Positions 33,973 to 43,800 of a stretch of DNA of 64,000 nucleotides are shown here, piece by piece; position 1 is the stretch's first letter, and every line of letters begins with the position of its first letter. Below the pieces are notes generated by a model. That model had not been told where the DNA came from and did not search any database. It worked only from the letters and a program-made list of their open reading frames with translations. Origin of the DNA: Polyangium mundeleinium (GTDB lineage: Bacteria > Myxococcota_A > Polyangia > Polyangiales > Polyangiaceae); assembly GCF_028369105.1 (NCBI RefSeq), contig NZ_JAQNDO010000001.1:3465001-3529000 (forward strand), read 5' to 3'. The position numbers and the translations under genes were made by a program.

Positions 33973-34659
33973 GCGACGACGGTACGCGGACCGCGGCGCC
34001 GCTCGTCTGGTGCGAAGCCGGCCTCGTCGCGCGGGTCGCGCCGGATCGTGTGCTCGTGCGTGAGCCGGGCGGGAGGATCCACGAGCACGGCCTTGCGCCG
34101 TCGTGGATCGCGGCGGCGCTGGATCCGACGGGTGATCTCGTGCTCGCGGACGGCGAGCGGGTGCTCCACGCCGACGGGCGTGTGGCCTTGCTCGATGAGC
34201 GCGCGCATCTCGGGGCACCGGACGTGCTATGGATCCGTGGGGTGGCATCAGCGCGGGTTCGAGATTCGACCGTTCGACGAGACGAACAAGCAGCTTGGCC
34301 GAGGCGAATGCTGGCCGACCGATTTCGATGATCGGGGGACCGTGTCGATTGCAATCGACAGTACGGCCGCGTGGTACGTCTCCGTCCGGCCGGACGGCGA
34401 GGGGGATTGCGTGGCGCTGGCCCCGGACACGTATCGTAGCTTCAGCGGCGCCCTGTGTCTCGGGCCCGGGAGCGTGGACGTGGCGGGGGATGGGACGTTC
34501 GCCTGGCTCACGGGCGAGGCCGTCCTGGTGCGCTGGGACGAGGAGGAGCAGGCGGAGTTCGCCGTGACGAACCCGCAATCCGTCGCGTTATCACGCGACG
34601 GAAGGGAGGTCGCGTGGCTCGACGCGGCGGGCGAGCTTCATGTGAGGCTGGTGCGGTAG
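33969..34659 (+). pseudogene. Propeller-like protein of unknown function, interrupted by a frameshift in a G4 run
   Basis: A GTG at 33969 overlaps the previous stop (GTGA). The first frame reads APLVWCEAGLVARVAPDRVL, GDLVLADGERVLHADGRVAL and DVLWIRG, then loses sense. After 34242 the sense continues one base later (WHQRGFEIRPFDETNKQ, WYVSVRPDGEGDCVALAP, DGTFAWLTGEAVLVRW) to 34659. Removing one G from GGGG at 34239-34242 gives one 229-residue protein with repeated W/G/D strand motifs, propeller-like. It is the last gene of cassette 1 and has no counterpart in cassette 2. Role unknown. Confidence 0.7.
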
Positions 34660-34695
34660 GCGCGGATCGGGGCGCGAAGGCGCGCGCGGTGGGCC

Positions 34696-35757
34696 TCAGG
34701 GCTTCGCCGGCGTGGTTTTCATGTCGACGCGGCTCCGAACGATCCGCGGGGGCGTGGTGTCGACGTCGAGCCGCGAAACGACGAGGTACTGCAAGGACGG
34801 CCGCTGCGCGCGCGCGAGGAGGAGTTTGCCGAGGAAGTCCCGCAGGGCGGGCTTCGCGCCGAGATCCAGGGCTTCCACGGATTTCCAGGCCGCGACTGCG
34901 CCCTTCACGCACGGCTCCTTCGCGCCCGCGGGGATCGGCTCGCAGACGAGCACGACGCAGTTCATCCCGAGCCCGAGGCACGTCCGGTGGATCGTGGCGT
35001 CGTCGGTCGCATCGTTGGCGGACGAGACGAGCGGAATCGTGGTCTTCGTGTCGACCTTGCCGCGCGCGAGGTAGAGCAGCCCGACGGGGTTGTGCGCGCC
35101 GTGGCTCTCCAGCCAGGCGAATGGCTCCGTCGCGCTCGCGATCGTGTTCGGGGCCCCGGAGGCGAGGCCGAGCAGCATCGGGCTCGACACGACGTTCCGC
35201 GCCCGTAGCAAATCGGCAGGATGGCTCTTTTTGCTGGTCGCGCTCGGCGGGGGCGGAATGCGGACGCCGCCCGTGACGGGCGCTTCGCCTGCGTGATCGT
35301 CGTCCTCGTCCCCGTCGCTCGGGCCCACGTTCGAGAGGATCTCCATCGAGACATCGACGCCGAGCTCCGCGAGGTCGCCCGCGTGGCCTTCGGCCTTGGC
35401 GCCTGCGTTCATCGCCTCTTCGACGAGGCCGCCGCCGCCCTCGGGGCCGTGCATGCCGGGCAGCGGCCCTTTCGCGCCCGCGCGCATGCCGTCGTCGCCG
35501 AGCGAGCCGAGCTTTCCACCTCCACGCATGCCGTCATCGGCGAGCGAGCCGAGCTTTCCGCCGCCGCGCAGGCCGTCGTCGGCGAGGGATCCCGCGCGGC
35601 CGAGGCCTCGCGCAGCGTCGTCGCCGAGCATCGCGCCTTTCGCGCCGACCTTCGCGCAATCGTCGCCGGCCCGCGCGACGAACATGCCGATCGCCGCGAG
35701 CACGGCCGCAAATCCCCCCATCTTCTTGCCGCTGCTGCCCTCGTCCTCTCCGCTCAC
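34696..35757 (-). CDS. Repeat-containing protein of unknown function beside cassette 1
   Basis: A 353-residue protein. GTG at 35757 has GGGAGGT just upstream. A short polar start is followed by a hydrophobic stretch (MGGFAAVLAAIGMFVA). Then come imperfect 15-16-residue repeats (SLADDGLRGGGKLG, SLADDGMRGGGKLG, SLGDDGMRAGAKG). The C-terminal 200 residues look globular (NVVSSPMLLGLASGAP, ATEPFAWLESHGAHNPVGLL, TIHRTCLGLGMNCVVLVCE). No family is recognised. It converges on cassette 1 with 36 nt between stop codons. A role linked to the secretion cassette is possible but unsupported beyond position. Confidence 0.75.
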   Translation of the reverse strand: MSGEDEGSSGKKMGGFAAVLAAIGMFVARAGDDCAKVGAKGAMLGDDAARGLGRAGSLADDGLRGGGKLGSLADDGMRGGGKLGSLGDDGMRAGAKGPLPGMHGPEGGGGLVEEAMNAGAKAEGHAGDLAELGVDVSMEILSNVGPSDGDEDDDHAGEAPVTGGVRIPPPPSATSKKSHPADLLRARNVVSSPMLLGLASGAPNTIASATEPFAWLESHGAHNPVGLLYLARGKVDTKTTIPLVSSANDATDDATIHRTCLGLGMNCVVLVCEPIPAGAKEPCVKGAVAAWKSVEALDLGAKPALRDFLGKLLLARAQRPSLQYLVVSRLDVDTTPPRIVRSRVDMKTTPAKP

Positions 35758-35785
35758 GAAGACCTCCCGCCTTGGTTTGGCCGCG

Positions 35786-35791
35786 ATGATA
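35786..35791 (-). promoter_or_regulatory. TANNNT -10-like element (TATCAT)
   Basis: TATCAT on the minus strand ends 28 nt before the GTG at 35757, with a Shine-Dalgarno between them (leadered type). The divergent plus-strand element at 35853-35858 lies 61 nt away. Confidence 0.3.
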
Positions 35792-35852
35792 CCGAGGGGC
35801 CCGCCGCAGGCAATCCCCCCGGGCAACTCCTTGCAAACGCGACGGTTCTGGG

Positions 35853-35858
35853 TACCCT
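35853..35858 (+). promoter_or_regulatory. TANNNT -10-like element (TACCCT)
   Basis: TACCCT ends 10 nt before the ATG at 35869. The spacer CCGCGCCACC has no ribosome binding site, consistent with a leaderless transcript. Confidence 0.4.
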
Positions 35859-35868
35859 CCGCGCCACC

Positions 35869-36924
35869 ATGGCCGTCATCACCGTCCTCGGCGCCGGCAT
35901 GATGGGCAGCGCGTTTTGCGTGCCGCTCGTCGATCGCGGGCACGACGTGCGCCTCGTCGGCACGCATCTCGACGCCACGATCATCGAGAGCCTGCGTGCA
36001 CGTGGGCTTCACCCGACGCTGAAGCTCGATCTGCCCGCTTCCATCCGGCCGTTCTTCGCGGCCGAGCTCGAAGAAGCCGTCCGCGGCGCGGACATCCTCG
36101 CGTTCGGCGTGAGCTCGGCGGGCATTCGCTGGGCCACGGAGACGATCGCGACCCACGCGCGGCCCGGCTTGCCGCTCGTGATGATCACGAAGGGGCTCGA
36201 GCTCGACGGCGAGGCCGGCCGGCTGATGGTGCTTCCCGACGTGGTTCGGTGCGGTTTGCCCGAGGAGGTGCGGGCGAGCGTGTCGCCGGCGGCCGTCGCG
36301 GGGCCGTGCATCGCGGGGGAGCTCGCGCGGCGCGTGCCGACGTCCGTCGTGGTGACGGGGAGGGACGGCGAGGCGCTCGACAGGCTCGCGAGCGCGCTCC
36401 GCGGCCCTTATTATCACGTTTTTCCGTGCGCTGACGTGATCGGCGCCGAGGTCTGCGCGGCGCTCAAGAATGCGTACGCGATGGGCGTCGCGCTCGGCGC
36501 GGGCCTGCACGAGAAGAACGGCGGCGCGCCCGGGAGCGTGGCGATGCACAACTGGGAGAGCGCCGTGTTCGCGCAGGCCATTCGCGAGATGATGCGGGTC
36601 ATCACGATGCTCGGCGGTGATGCGATGACGGCCACGGGGCTCCCCGGCGTGGGGGATCTCGACGTCACGATGAATGGCGGCCGCACGGGTCGGTTTGGTC
36701 GGCTGCTCGGGCTCGGGATCGGCGCGCGCGAGGCCGTCGCGCGGATGGAAGGCGCCACGCTCGAATGCCTGGAGATCCTCGACGTCATGCGCCGGGCCTT
36801 GCCCGCGTACGAGGCCCGGGGTGAGCTCGGCCCGGGAGAATTGCCGCTCCTGCGAAAGCTGATTGCCATCGCGCTCGAGGACGCGCCGGTGGAGATGCCG
36901 TTCGATTCGTTTTTCGGGGTCTGA
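35869..36924 (+). CDS. NAD(P)-dependent glycerol-3-phosphate dehydrogenase-like enzyme
   Basis: A 351-residue protein. An N-terminal Rossmann domain (VLGAGMMGSAFCVPL, VRLVGTHLD) is followed by the GpsA-type helical domain with AALKNAYAMGVALGAGLHE containing the expected catalytic Lys, and GVGDLDVTMNGGRTGRFG. It reduces dihydroxyacetone phosphate or a related polyol phosphate. It is not the standard GpsA, since the substrate-region sequence THLD...HPTLKLDLP differs. The FGGY kinase starts 2 nt downstream, so the pair probably handles a sugar alcohol: phosphorylation by the kinase, then oxidation here, or the reverse. Exact substrate unknown. Confidence 0.88.
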   Translation: MAVITVLGAGMMGSAFCVPLVDRGHDVRLVGTHLDATIIESLRARGLHPTLKLDLPASIRPFFAAELEEAVRGADILAFGVSSAGIRWATETIATHARPGLPLVMITKGLELDGEAGRLMVLPDVVRCGLPEEVRASVSPAAVAGPCIAGELARRVPTSVVVTGRDGEALDRLASALRGPYYHVFPCADVIGAEVCAALKNAYAMGVALGAGLHEKNGGAPGSVAMHNWESAVFAQAIREMMRVITMLGGDAMTATGLPGVGDLDVTMNGGRTGRFGRLLGLGIGAREAVARMEGATLECLEILDVMRRALPAYEARGELGPGELPLLRKLIAIALEDAPVEMPFDSFFGV

Positions 36925-36926
36925 CG

Positions 36927-38498
36927 ATGCAGGCGGGGGACGACGCGCTTTTCCTGGGGATCGATTGCAGCACGACGGCGTGCAAGGCCATCGCGTGGGA
37001 CCGGGAGGGCCGCGCCGTCGCGGAGGGCCGCGCGCCGATCCCGCTCTCGAACCCGGCGCCGGACGCGTGGGAGCAAGATGCGCGGACCTGGTGGGAGGCC
37101 CTCGCCCTCGCGACACGCGAGGTGGCTCATGCGCTCGGGGACCGGGGCGCGCGGCGGATCCGGGCGATCACGATCACGCACCAGCGGGAGACGTTCGTCC
37201 TGACAGACGAGCGCGGCGAGCCGTTGCATCCCGCGCTCGTGTGGATGGACGCGCGCTGCCGGGCGGAGGTCGCGGTGCTCGCGGCGAAGGTGGGGGAGGC
37301 GCGCCTGCACGAGATTTCGGGCAAGTTCCCCTGCACGACACCCTCGCTCTACAAGTTGCTCCACCTGCGCAACCGGATCGCGCCGCACCTCGCCTCGCGT
37401 CCCGTGCGGATGCTCGATGTGCACGCCTTTCTCGCCCACCGGCTCACGGGCCGGCTGGTCACGTCCGTGGCGAGCGCGGATCCCACGGGCCTCGTGGACA
37501 TGGCGGCGCGGGGTTTTTCCGCGGAGATCCTTGAATGGGCAGGTTTGTCCGCGTCGGAGGTCCCCGCGCTCGCCGAGCCGGGCGAGCGGATCGGCGAGGT
37601 GAGCGGTGAGGTGGCCGCGGACCTGGGGATCGAGGCGGGGATCCCGGTGTTTGCAGGCGCAGGGGATGGGCAGGCCGCGGCGCTCGGCGCGGGCGTCGTG
37701 GGGCCGGGCGTGATGTATCTGAACCTCGGCACGGCCATCGTGTCGGGGGTCATTGCGCGGGAGTACCGCACGGATCGGGCCTTCCGGACGATGATGGCGG
37801 CGACGCCGGGCGCGTTCCTGTACGAGACCGATCTGAAAGGCGGGACGTTCACGCTCACCTGGCTCGCGCGTTTGCTCGGCGGGGACGCGGAGGCGTCGTC
37901 GTCGACGCTGGCCGCGCTCGAACGGGACGCGGAGGGCCTTCCGCCGGGCGCGGACGGGCTCGTGCTCGTGCCGTACTTCCACGGCGTCATGAATCCCTAC
38001 TGGGACGACGCGGCGACGGGCCTCCTGCTCGGGTTCTCCGGCGGGCAGGGGCCGGCGCATCTGTACCGGGCGATTCTTGAAGGCATCGCGCTCGAACAGC
38101 GATTGCACACGGACGGCGTGGAGCGGGCGTCGGGGCCGATCAAGGAGCTCCGCGTGATGGGCGGCGGCTCGCGCAGCGCGCTCTGGTGCCAGATCCTGGC
38201 GGATGTCCTCGACAAACCCATCGTGCGGGCGGGGACGAGCGAAGCGACGTCGCTCGGCGCGGGGATCCTGGCAGCGGCAGGGGCGGGGGCGTTTGCGGGA
38301 ATCGAGGAGGCGGCCGCGGCGATGACGTCGCGCGGCGAGGTGTTCGTCCCCGGGGAGCGGCGAGGGGTGTACGAGCGGCTTTACCGCGAGGTGTACGTGG
38401 GGCTGTATCCGGCGCTTTCGGGCGCGATGGGGCGATTGGCGCAGATCCGGGAGAGCGCGCGGTCGCTCACTCGTCCCACGCGACACGAAAACTCGTGA
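36927..38498 (+). CDS. FGGY-family carbohydrate kinase (xylulokinase/glycerol kinase-like)
   Basis: A 523-residue protein. ATG at 36927. It has the two actin-like domains of FGGY kinases: GIDCSTTACKAIAWD (phosphate 1), ITHQRETFVLTD, LVWMDARCRAE, GAGDGQAAALGAGVV with the catalytic Asp, MYLNLGTAIVSG, and RVMGGGSRSALWCQILAD (adenosine motif). Length and motifs agree best with xylulose- or glycerol-type kinases. It phosphorylates a sugar or polyol at the expense of ATP. Co-transcribed with the dehydrogenase-like gene. Its 3' end overlaps the convergent egtB gene by 32 nt. Confidence 0.92.
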   Translation: MQAGDDALFLGIDCSTTACKAIAWDREGRAVAEGRAPIPLSNPAPDAWEQDARTWWEALALATREVAHALGDRGARRIRAITITHQRETFVLTDERGEPLHPALVWMDARCRAEVAVLAAKVGEARLHEISGKFPCTTPSLYKLLHLRNRIAPHLASRPVRMLDVHAFLAHRLTGRLVTSVASADPTGLVDMAARGFSAEILEWAGLSASEVPALAEPGERIGEVSGEVAADLGIEAGIPVFAGAGDGQAAALGAGVVGPGVMYLNLGTAIVSGVIAREYRTDRAFRTMMAATPGAFLYETDLKGGTFTLTWLARLLGGDAEASSSTLAALERDAEGLPPGADGLVLVPYFHGVMNPYWDDAATGLLLGFSGGQGPAHLYRAILEGIALEQRLHTDGVERASGPIKELRVMGGGSRSALWCQILADVLDKPIVRAGTSEATSLGAGILAAAGAGAFAGIEEAAAAMTSRGEVFVPGERRGVYERLYREVYVGLYPALSGAMGRLAQIRESARSLTRPTRHENS

Positions 38499-39747
38499 AC
38501 GCGTACGGATACGTCCGTCGGTACCAGTTGCGGAAGCTCGGGCGGAGCAGTGTCTTGTCGGTGGCCCACGAGGCACCGAACACGACGTCATGCTCGGCGT
38601 CGAAGAAATCCGCGGAGTAGCCGGGGTACGTCCGGGCGTACGGGACGAACCCGGGCAGGGGTGAGAAAGGCGTGCTCGTCCATTCCCAGCCATTGCCGAC
38701 GAGCTCTTCCACGCCCCACGCATTCGCCCCAGCCGGATGCGCGCCCGTGGGCGAGGGGGAAAACCGGGCGAAATCGAAATTGCCGTGGCAGGGCGCAGGC
38801 GCGGCGTCGCCCCAGGGATAGGGTCTGCGAGCGCCGTCCGGGGCCGTGTAGGCGGCGCGGCAGAGCTCGGCCTCCGTGGGCAGCCGGCCGCCGTGGTGCG
38901 CGCAATAGGCCCGCGCCTGCTCGCCCGAGACCTGCACGGGCCACCCTTTCGCGACGTCGAAGGGCACGGGGCCGAACACCGTCTTGACGAACAGGCGAGC
39001 GCCTCTAGGAATCCATGAGCGGGGCAGGAGCGACGGGGGATCGCCGCTCGCTCGGAGGAACACGAGCCAATCGAGGTTGCGCACGGGCAGAGAATCCAGG
39101 GAGAAGGCGCCGACGGAGACGTGGGTCCTGCCAAACTCGTTGTCCCAGCCGAACGGGATCTCGTCCCAGGCGGCCCCGACGACGGCGTCGCCCGCAGGGA
39201 TGCGGATGCGCTCGGCGGCGCGGCCTTCGCCGGATGCGGGCGGAGCCATGCGCGCAGGGCGCGGGATCAGGCCTGCGCGGCACTCCGCGAACATGTAGAG
39301 CAGCGTCTCCTGGTGCATGAGCTCGTGCTCGACGACGAGGTGCAGGATGCGCGCGTTCGCGCAGAGCGGGTCGTCCGCGCGGCCGAGGGCCTCGCCGATC
39401 CGCGCGCGGACGGCGCGGCGCGCCTCGTCGCGATAGGCGAGCACGGCGGAGACGGAGGGCCACTTCGAAAGGGCCGTCCGGCGCGCGCTCGTCTCGTCCT
39501 TGGGATCGATGCCCCGTTCGAAGAGGACGTCGAAGGCCTCGTCGAGGTGCCCCGCCCCGAGCACGCCCCGGCCTATCTGGTTCCAGGCGAACGCCGGGAG
39601 GTGGCCGAGGTAGAACAGGAAGGGGTGGCGCAGGCCGATCGGCCGTTCGAGCAGGGCCTCCCGAGGGAGCAGGCTGAACAGGAGGTCCGTGCGCTGGTAG
39701 GTCGTGTCGAGTTTTTCTTTCCAGAACGATTCGAGGGGCAGGGTCAC
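38467..39747 (-). CDS. egtB: Ergothioneine biosynthesis sulfoxide synthase EgtB
   Basis: A 426-residue non-haem iron enzyme that joins Cys or gamma-Glu-Cys to hercynine with O2 to give the sulfoxide precursor of ergothioneine. The N-terminal DinB-like helical domain supplies the iron ligands: His49 (YLGHLPAFAWNQ) and HELMHQE (His141, His145). The C-terminal FGE-like domain has RLPTEAELCRAAY, YPWGDAAPAP, GNGWEWTSTPF and FRNWYRRTYPYAFTSFR. The GTG start overlaps the egtD stop codon (GTGA). Convergent 32-nt overlap with the FGGY kinase gene. With EgtD this suffices for the first two steps; the final EgtE-type lyase is not adjacent. Confidence 0.95.
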   Translation of the reverse strand: MTLPLESFWKEKLDTTYQRTDLLFSLLPREALLERPIGLRHPFLFYLGHLPAFAWNQIGRGVLGAGHLDEAFDVLFERGIDPKDETSARRTALSKWPSVSAVLAYRDEARRAVRARIGEALGRADDPLCANARILHLVVEHELMHQETLLYMFAECRAGLIPRPARMAPPASGEGRAAERIRIPAGDAVVGAAWDEIPFGWDNEFGRTHVSVGAFSLDSLPVRNLDWLVFLRASGDPPSLLPRSWIPRGARLFVKTVFGPVPFDVAKGWPVQVSGEQARAYCAHHGGRLPTEAELCRAAYTAPDGARRPYPWGDAAPAPCHGNFDFARFSPSPTGAHPAGANAWGVEELVGNGWEWTSTPFSPLPGFVPYARTYPGYSADFFDAEHDVVFGASWATDKTLLRPSFRNWYRRTYPYAFTSFRVAWDE

Positions 39748-40739
39748 GAACGACGCCTCCGGACGAGGGCGAGGGCGAAGAGGTCGGCCGGGTCGGTGTA
39801 CCAGCGGTCGGTCGTGAGGCCGGCCTCGCCGGCGGAAGCCTCGAGCGAGGCGCGCGTGAACTTGCAGGAGAGCTCGGTGCGGATCTCGGCGCCCTTGTCG
39901 AAGGCGAGCCGGAGGTCGAGCCCGTCGAGGCGGACCGCGTTCTTGCGCGTCGCGACGAGGCGCATTTCGATCCAGGCGTTCTTCTGGTCGTAGAAAGCCC
40001 GGTGCCGGAAGGCCGACGGATCAAAATTCCCCGCGAACCGCCGGTTGAGGACGGAGAGCACGTTCAGGTTGAAGGCCGCCGTGACGCCCTCGGGGTCGTC
40101 GTACGCGGCTTCGAGCCGGGCCGGATCCTTGACGAGATCCACGCCGACGAGCAGCGCGTCCGCGTCATTCATGCGCTGCGCGAGGTCGCCGAGGAACGAG
40201 CGGCGCTCGTCCGGGTGCAGGTTGCCCACGGTGCCGGCGAAAAACACGACGAGGCGCCCGCCCGCGGGGCCGAGGCGACCGAGATCGGTCATGAAATTGC
40301 CGACGACGCCGCGGAACACGAACGCCGGGTAATCGGCGGAGAGGCGATCGATCGACTGGAGCAAGAAGAGCTCGTTGATGTCGAGCATGGTGCAGGTGAC
40401 GGAAGGACCGTCCGCCCGCAGGGCATCGAGCAAGATCCGGATTTTCCGGCCCGCGCCGCTGCCGAGCTCGACGAGGTGGTGTGGACGCGCGTGCGCGACG
40501 ATATCCGCGGCGGCGCGCTCCAGGATCGAGATCTCCGTGCGGGTCTGGTAATACACGGAGAGCCCGGTGATGCGCTCGAAGAGCTCGCTCCCGGTGTCGT
40601 CGTAAAGGTAACGCGCCGGGATTTCCGGGAGCTCCTGGAGCAGGCTCGCGCGGAGCGCCGCGCCCTCGTCGATGAGGCGCGTGGAGGAGCGGGGCGCGAG
40701 GTCTTCGGGCGCGTCCTTTCTGACAGGCGATCCGTCCAT
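39744..40739 (-). CDS. egtD: L-histidine N-alpha-methyltransferase EgtD
   Basis: A 331-residue SAM-dependent methyltransferase that trimethylates histidine to hercynine. Characteristic sequences: PEIPARYLYDDTGSELFERI, YYQTRTEISIL, LVELGSGAGRKIRILLDAL (SAM motif I), MLDINELFL, VVFFAGTVGNLHPDE and LLVGVDLVKDPARLEAAYDD. ATG at 40739 with GGAGGG 8 nt upstream. First gene of the egtDB pair. The 62 nt to the next gene (40740-40801) contain a GCCCGCGGGC palindrome and no ORF. Confidence 0.96.
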   Translation of the reverse strand: MDGSPVRKDAPEDLAPRSSTRLIDEGAALRASLLQELPEIPARYLYDDTGSELFERITGLSVYYQTRTEISILERAAADIVAHARPHHLVELGSGAGRKIRILLDALRADGPSVTCTMLDINELFLLQSIDRLSADYPAFVFRGVVGNFMTDLGRLGPAGGRLVVFFAGTVGNLHPDERRSFLGDLAQRMNDADALLVGVDLVKDPARLEAAYDDPEGVTAAFNLNVLSVLNRRFAGNFDPSAFRHRAFYDQKNAWIEMRLVATRKNAVRLDGLDLRLAFDKGAEIRTELSCKFTRASLEASAGEAGLTTDRWYTDPADLFALALVRRRRS

Positions 40740-40801
40740 TCGCGAAACCCTCCAGCGCCCGCGGGCGGGAGCCCGAGCGCCGGGCGTGATGCGCCGTTTG
40801 C

Positions 40802-43800
40802 TCAGGACACCAGCGTCGAAGCGGGCGCAGCGGGGGGATGCGAAAGCCATTCCTCGGCGCGAACGAGGAGGGTCACGTGGGTCGGAATTCGTTCGAGGAA
40901 GGTTTGGCGAAGGAGCGGATCCGGGATTCGGGTCGCCCGCGCGAAAAGATCGGAGCGCGCTTCGAGCACGGCCGCGCGCGCCTCCTCGGCCCGGCCGAGG
41001 GCGCGGAGGGCATCCACGCGCGCGAGGACGAGGTGATCGTGACCAAAGTGGTACATGCCGCGCCGCGCGCTCTCGGTGAGCGCTGGCTCGGCGAGCGCGA
41101 GGGCCTCGGCCGGGCGGCCCTCGGCGAGCGCGAGGCCGGCCAGGATGCCCGCGAGCGCCGCGCGCGCGAAGGGTAGGTTTTGCACGAGCGGTTCCAGGGC
41201 GAGCGCGCGGGACCGAGCCGCCGCGAGGAAGCCCGCGGCGAGCGCCGCCTCCGCGAGCAGGAGCGCGGCGTTGAGGGCGACAGCGCGTTCGCCGCGCGCC
41301 TCGGCCTCCTGGTACACGGCCGTGCAGGGCTCGATCGCGTCGGCCGGGCGGCCCCGGAGCACGAGCACGCGGCCGAGGTACGTGCGCGACGCGAGCGCCA
41401 TCATGCTGCCCGGCTCGGCGCCTTGCATGGCGCGCGTGAGGGCGGCCTCGGCCTGCTCGAAGGCGCCGAGGTAAGACCAATCGAGGCCGACGTGCATCTG
41501 CACATAGGGGCCATACCGCCGATCGCTCGCGGCCTCGAAATGGGCGAGGGCCTCGCGATCGAGGGCGAGCGCGGCTGCGAAGTCGCGCGGGACGTAGCGC
41601 AGCCAGAAGGCGCGGGTCATTTTCACCCAACCCGCCGCGGAGGGCTCGTGGTCGAGGAAGGGGGTCGTGACCTCTTCGAGGCGCGCGAGGTGCGTCTCGG
41701 CGAGCTCGCGCTGGGCCCCGAGCAGGTAGGGCATGATCGCCACGCTGTAGGCCCAGGCGAACGCGGGGATCGCGGCGCGCTCGGGGGTCACGCGGGCGAG
41801 GTCGCGGACGAACGCGGCGCGGGCCTCGGGTTGGTTCGCGAGCAGGGGGCTCGTGATCGCGCTGCCGAGCGCGCGCAGATGGCTCGTCGTGCCCGGCGTG
41901 GCCAGGGCGAGCGTGGCCTCGGCCGAGGCGAAGGCTTGCGCCCAATCGCCGTTCCAGGCCCAGGCGTCGGTCTGGATCGCCCGGAGCGCGGCCGCCCGGT
42001 CCCCCGCGGCGCCGAGGGCGAGGCCACGCTGGGCGAGGGCGAGCGCGGCTTCGTCGTCGCCCGCCCCGAGCGCATGCTGCGCGGCGCGCTCGTAATGGGG
42101 AATCGCCCGCGCCCCGTCGCCGCCGCGATCGAAATGCTCGGCGAGGATCTTCGGGTCCCATTCGCCGTGGGCCTCGAGCCAATCGCCGGCGAGCCTGTGG
42201 CCGAGGGCGCGATCACGATCGGTGAGCATCGCATACGCGCCCTCGCGCAGGAGCATGTGCCGGAAGGCGAGCGCCTCCTCGCCGGCGAGGCGGCTGTCCC
42301 GCCGCGCGACGAGGATCTCGCGTTCGACGAGCGAGGCGAGCACGGCCGCGAGCGCGTCGTCGTCCGGCGCGTCGTCGCCGAGCAGGGCCGGAATGCCGCC
42401 ATGAAAGAAGGATTCGCCGAAGATGCTCGCCGCCCGAAGGACACGCCGCGCCGGTGGATCGAGCGCGCCGAGCCGCGCCTCGATCATGCCGAGCACGGTC
42501 TCGGGCAAGACGCCGCCGCGCCCCTCGGCCACGGCCCGCACGAGCTCTTCCAGATAAAAGGGATTGCCCGCGGCGCGCTCGACGAGCGCGTCGATCAGCT
42601 CCGCGGGCGTCTCCTCGCCGAGGGCGTGGCGCGTGAGGCGAGCGCTCGCCTTGCGCGGCAGCTCCGCGAGCCGCACCTCGTGCGCTCGATCCCCGAAGAG
42701 GCGCGGGAACATCGTGAGGGCCTCGGGGCGCGCGGCGGCGAGGAGCAGGAAGGGGCGATGGCCAAGCTCGCGCATGGCCGCGTCGAGCAGGCGCAAGGAG
42801 ACGGCGTCGCCCCATTGCACATCCTCGAGCGCGACGACGACGGGATGTTTGCGTGTCATCGCCGCGAGCAGATCCACGACGGCCCCGCGCACGTGATCCT
42901 TCATGAGCGCCGGGCTCTGCCGCGCGGCGCGCAGGCGCGGGCTCGCCTCGTCGGGCAAGGGGAGGCCGATGAGCTCGGCGACGAGCTCGGTGACACGCGC
43001 GGCATCCGAGGCGGAGACGTATTTGCCGACGAACGCGGCGAGCCGCGCGCGGCCCTCGTGGGGCGCACCCGAGAGCGCGCCGAGGAGCGTGGAGCCGAGC
43101 AGCGAATAGGGAGACCCCTGGCCGAGCAGATCGCCGTGCCCGCGGGCCACGAGGACGTCCGGGCGATCTTGTCGGATGCGCGTGACGAGCTCCGCGAGCA
43201 GGCGCGATTTGCCGGCGCCCGCCGCGCCGACGAGGAGCACGGCCGAGGGGCGCTCTTCCTCGATCGCCGCGTCGACGAGATCACGCACCATACGAAGCTC
43301 GCGGTCGCGGCCGACGAACGGACTCGGCCTGCCGAGCAGCGTGCGCGCGGCCTCGCCGGAGGTGCGCTCCACGACGAGGCGGTGGCCATCCGGCAAGCTC
43401 GTGACGTCGAAGCGCGCGTCGAGCAGGGCGCGGGTGACGTCGTCGATGCGGATGCCGAGGACCTCACCCCCCGGGCCCCTCTGCCCATCTTGGAGCGCGG
43501 GCGTTTCCCGTTCGAGCAGGGCCGCGACACGATCGACGACCTCGCCGACGGGCAAGCGCGCAGAGGCCTCCGCGCGGCCCGTCGCGAGCGCGATGGCCGC
43601 GTCGGGGAGGATCGCGCGCAGCCGCAAGGCCGCGCGGGCCGCGCGCGCGGCGCGATCCGTGGGCTCTCCGGCGCCGAGCAACGTGACCACGAGCGCGCCG
43701 TTGCGCAGCTTGTCGACACGCGCGCCGAGCGGGGCGACCTCGTGCCGCACCGCCGCCACGACGTCAGCCTGCGAGCGCTGCGTGGAGGCTTGCGCGTCGA

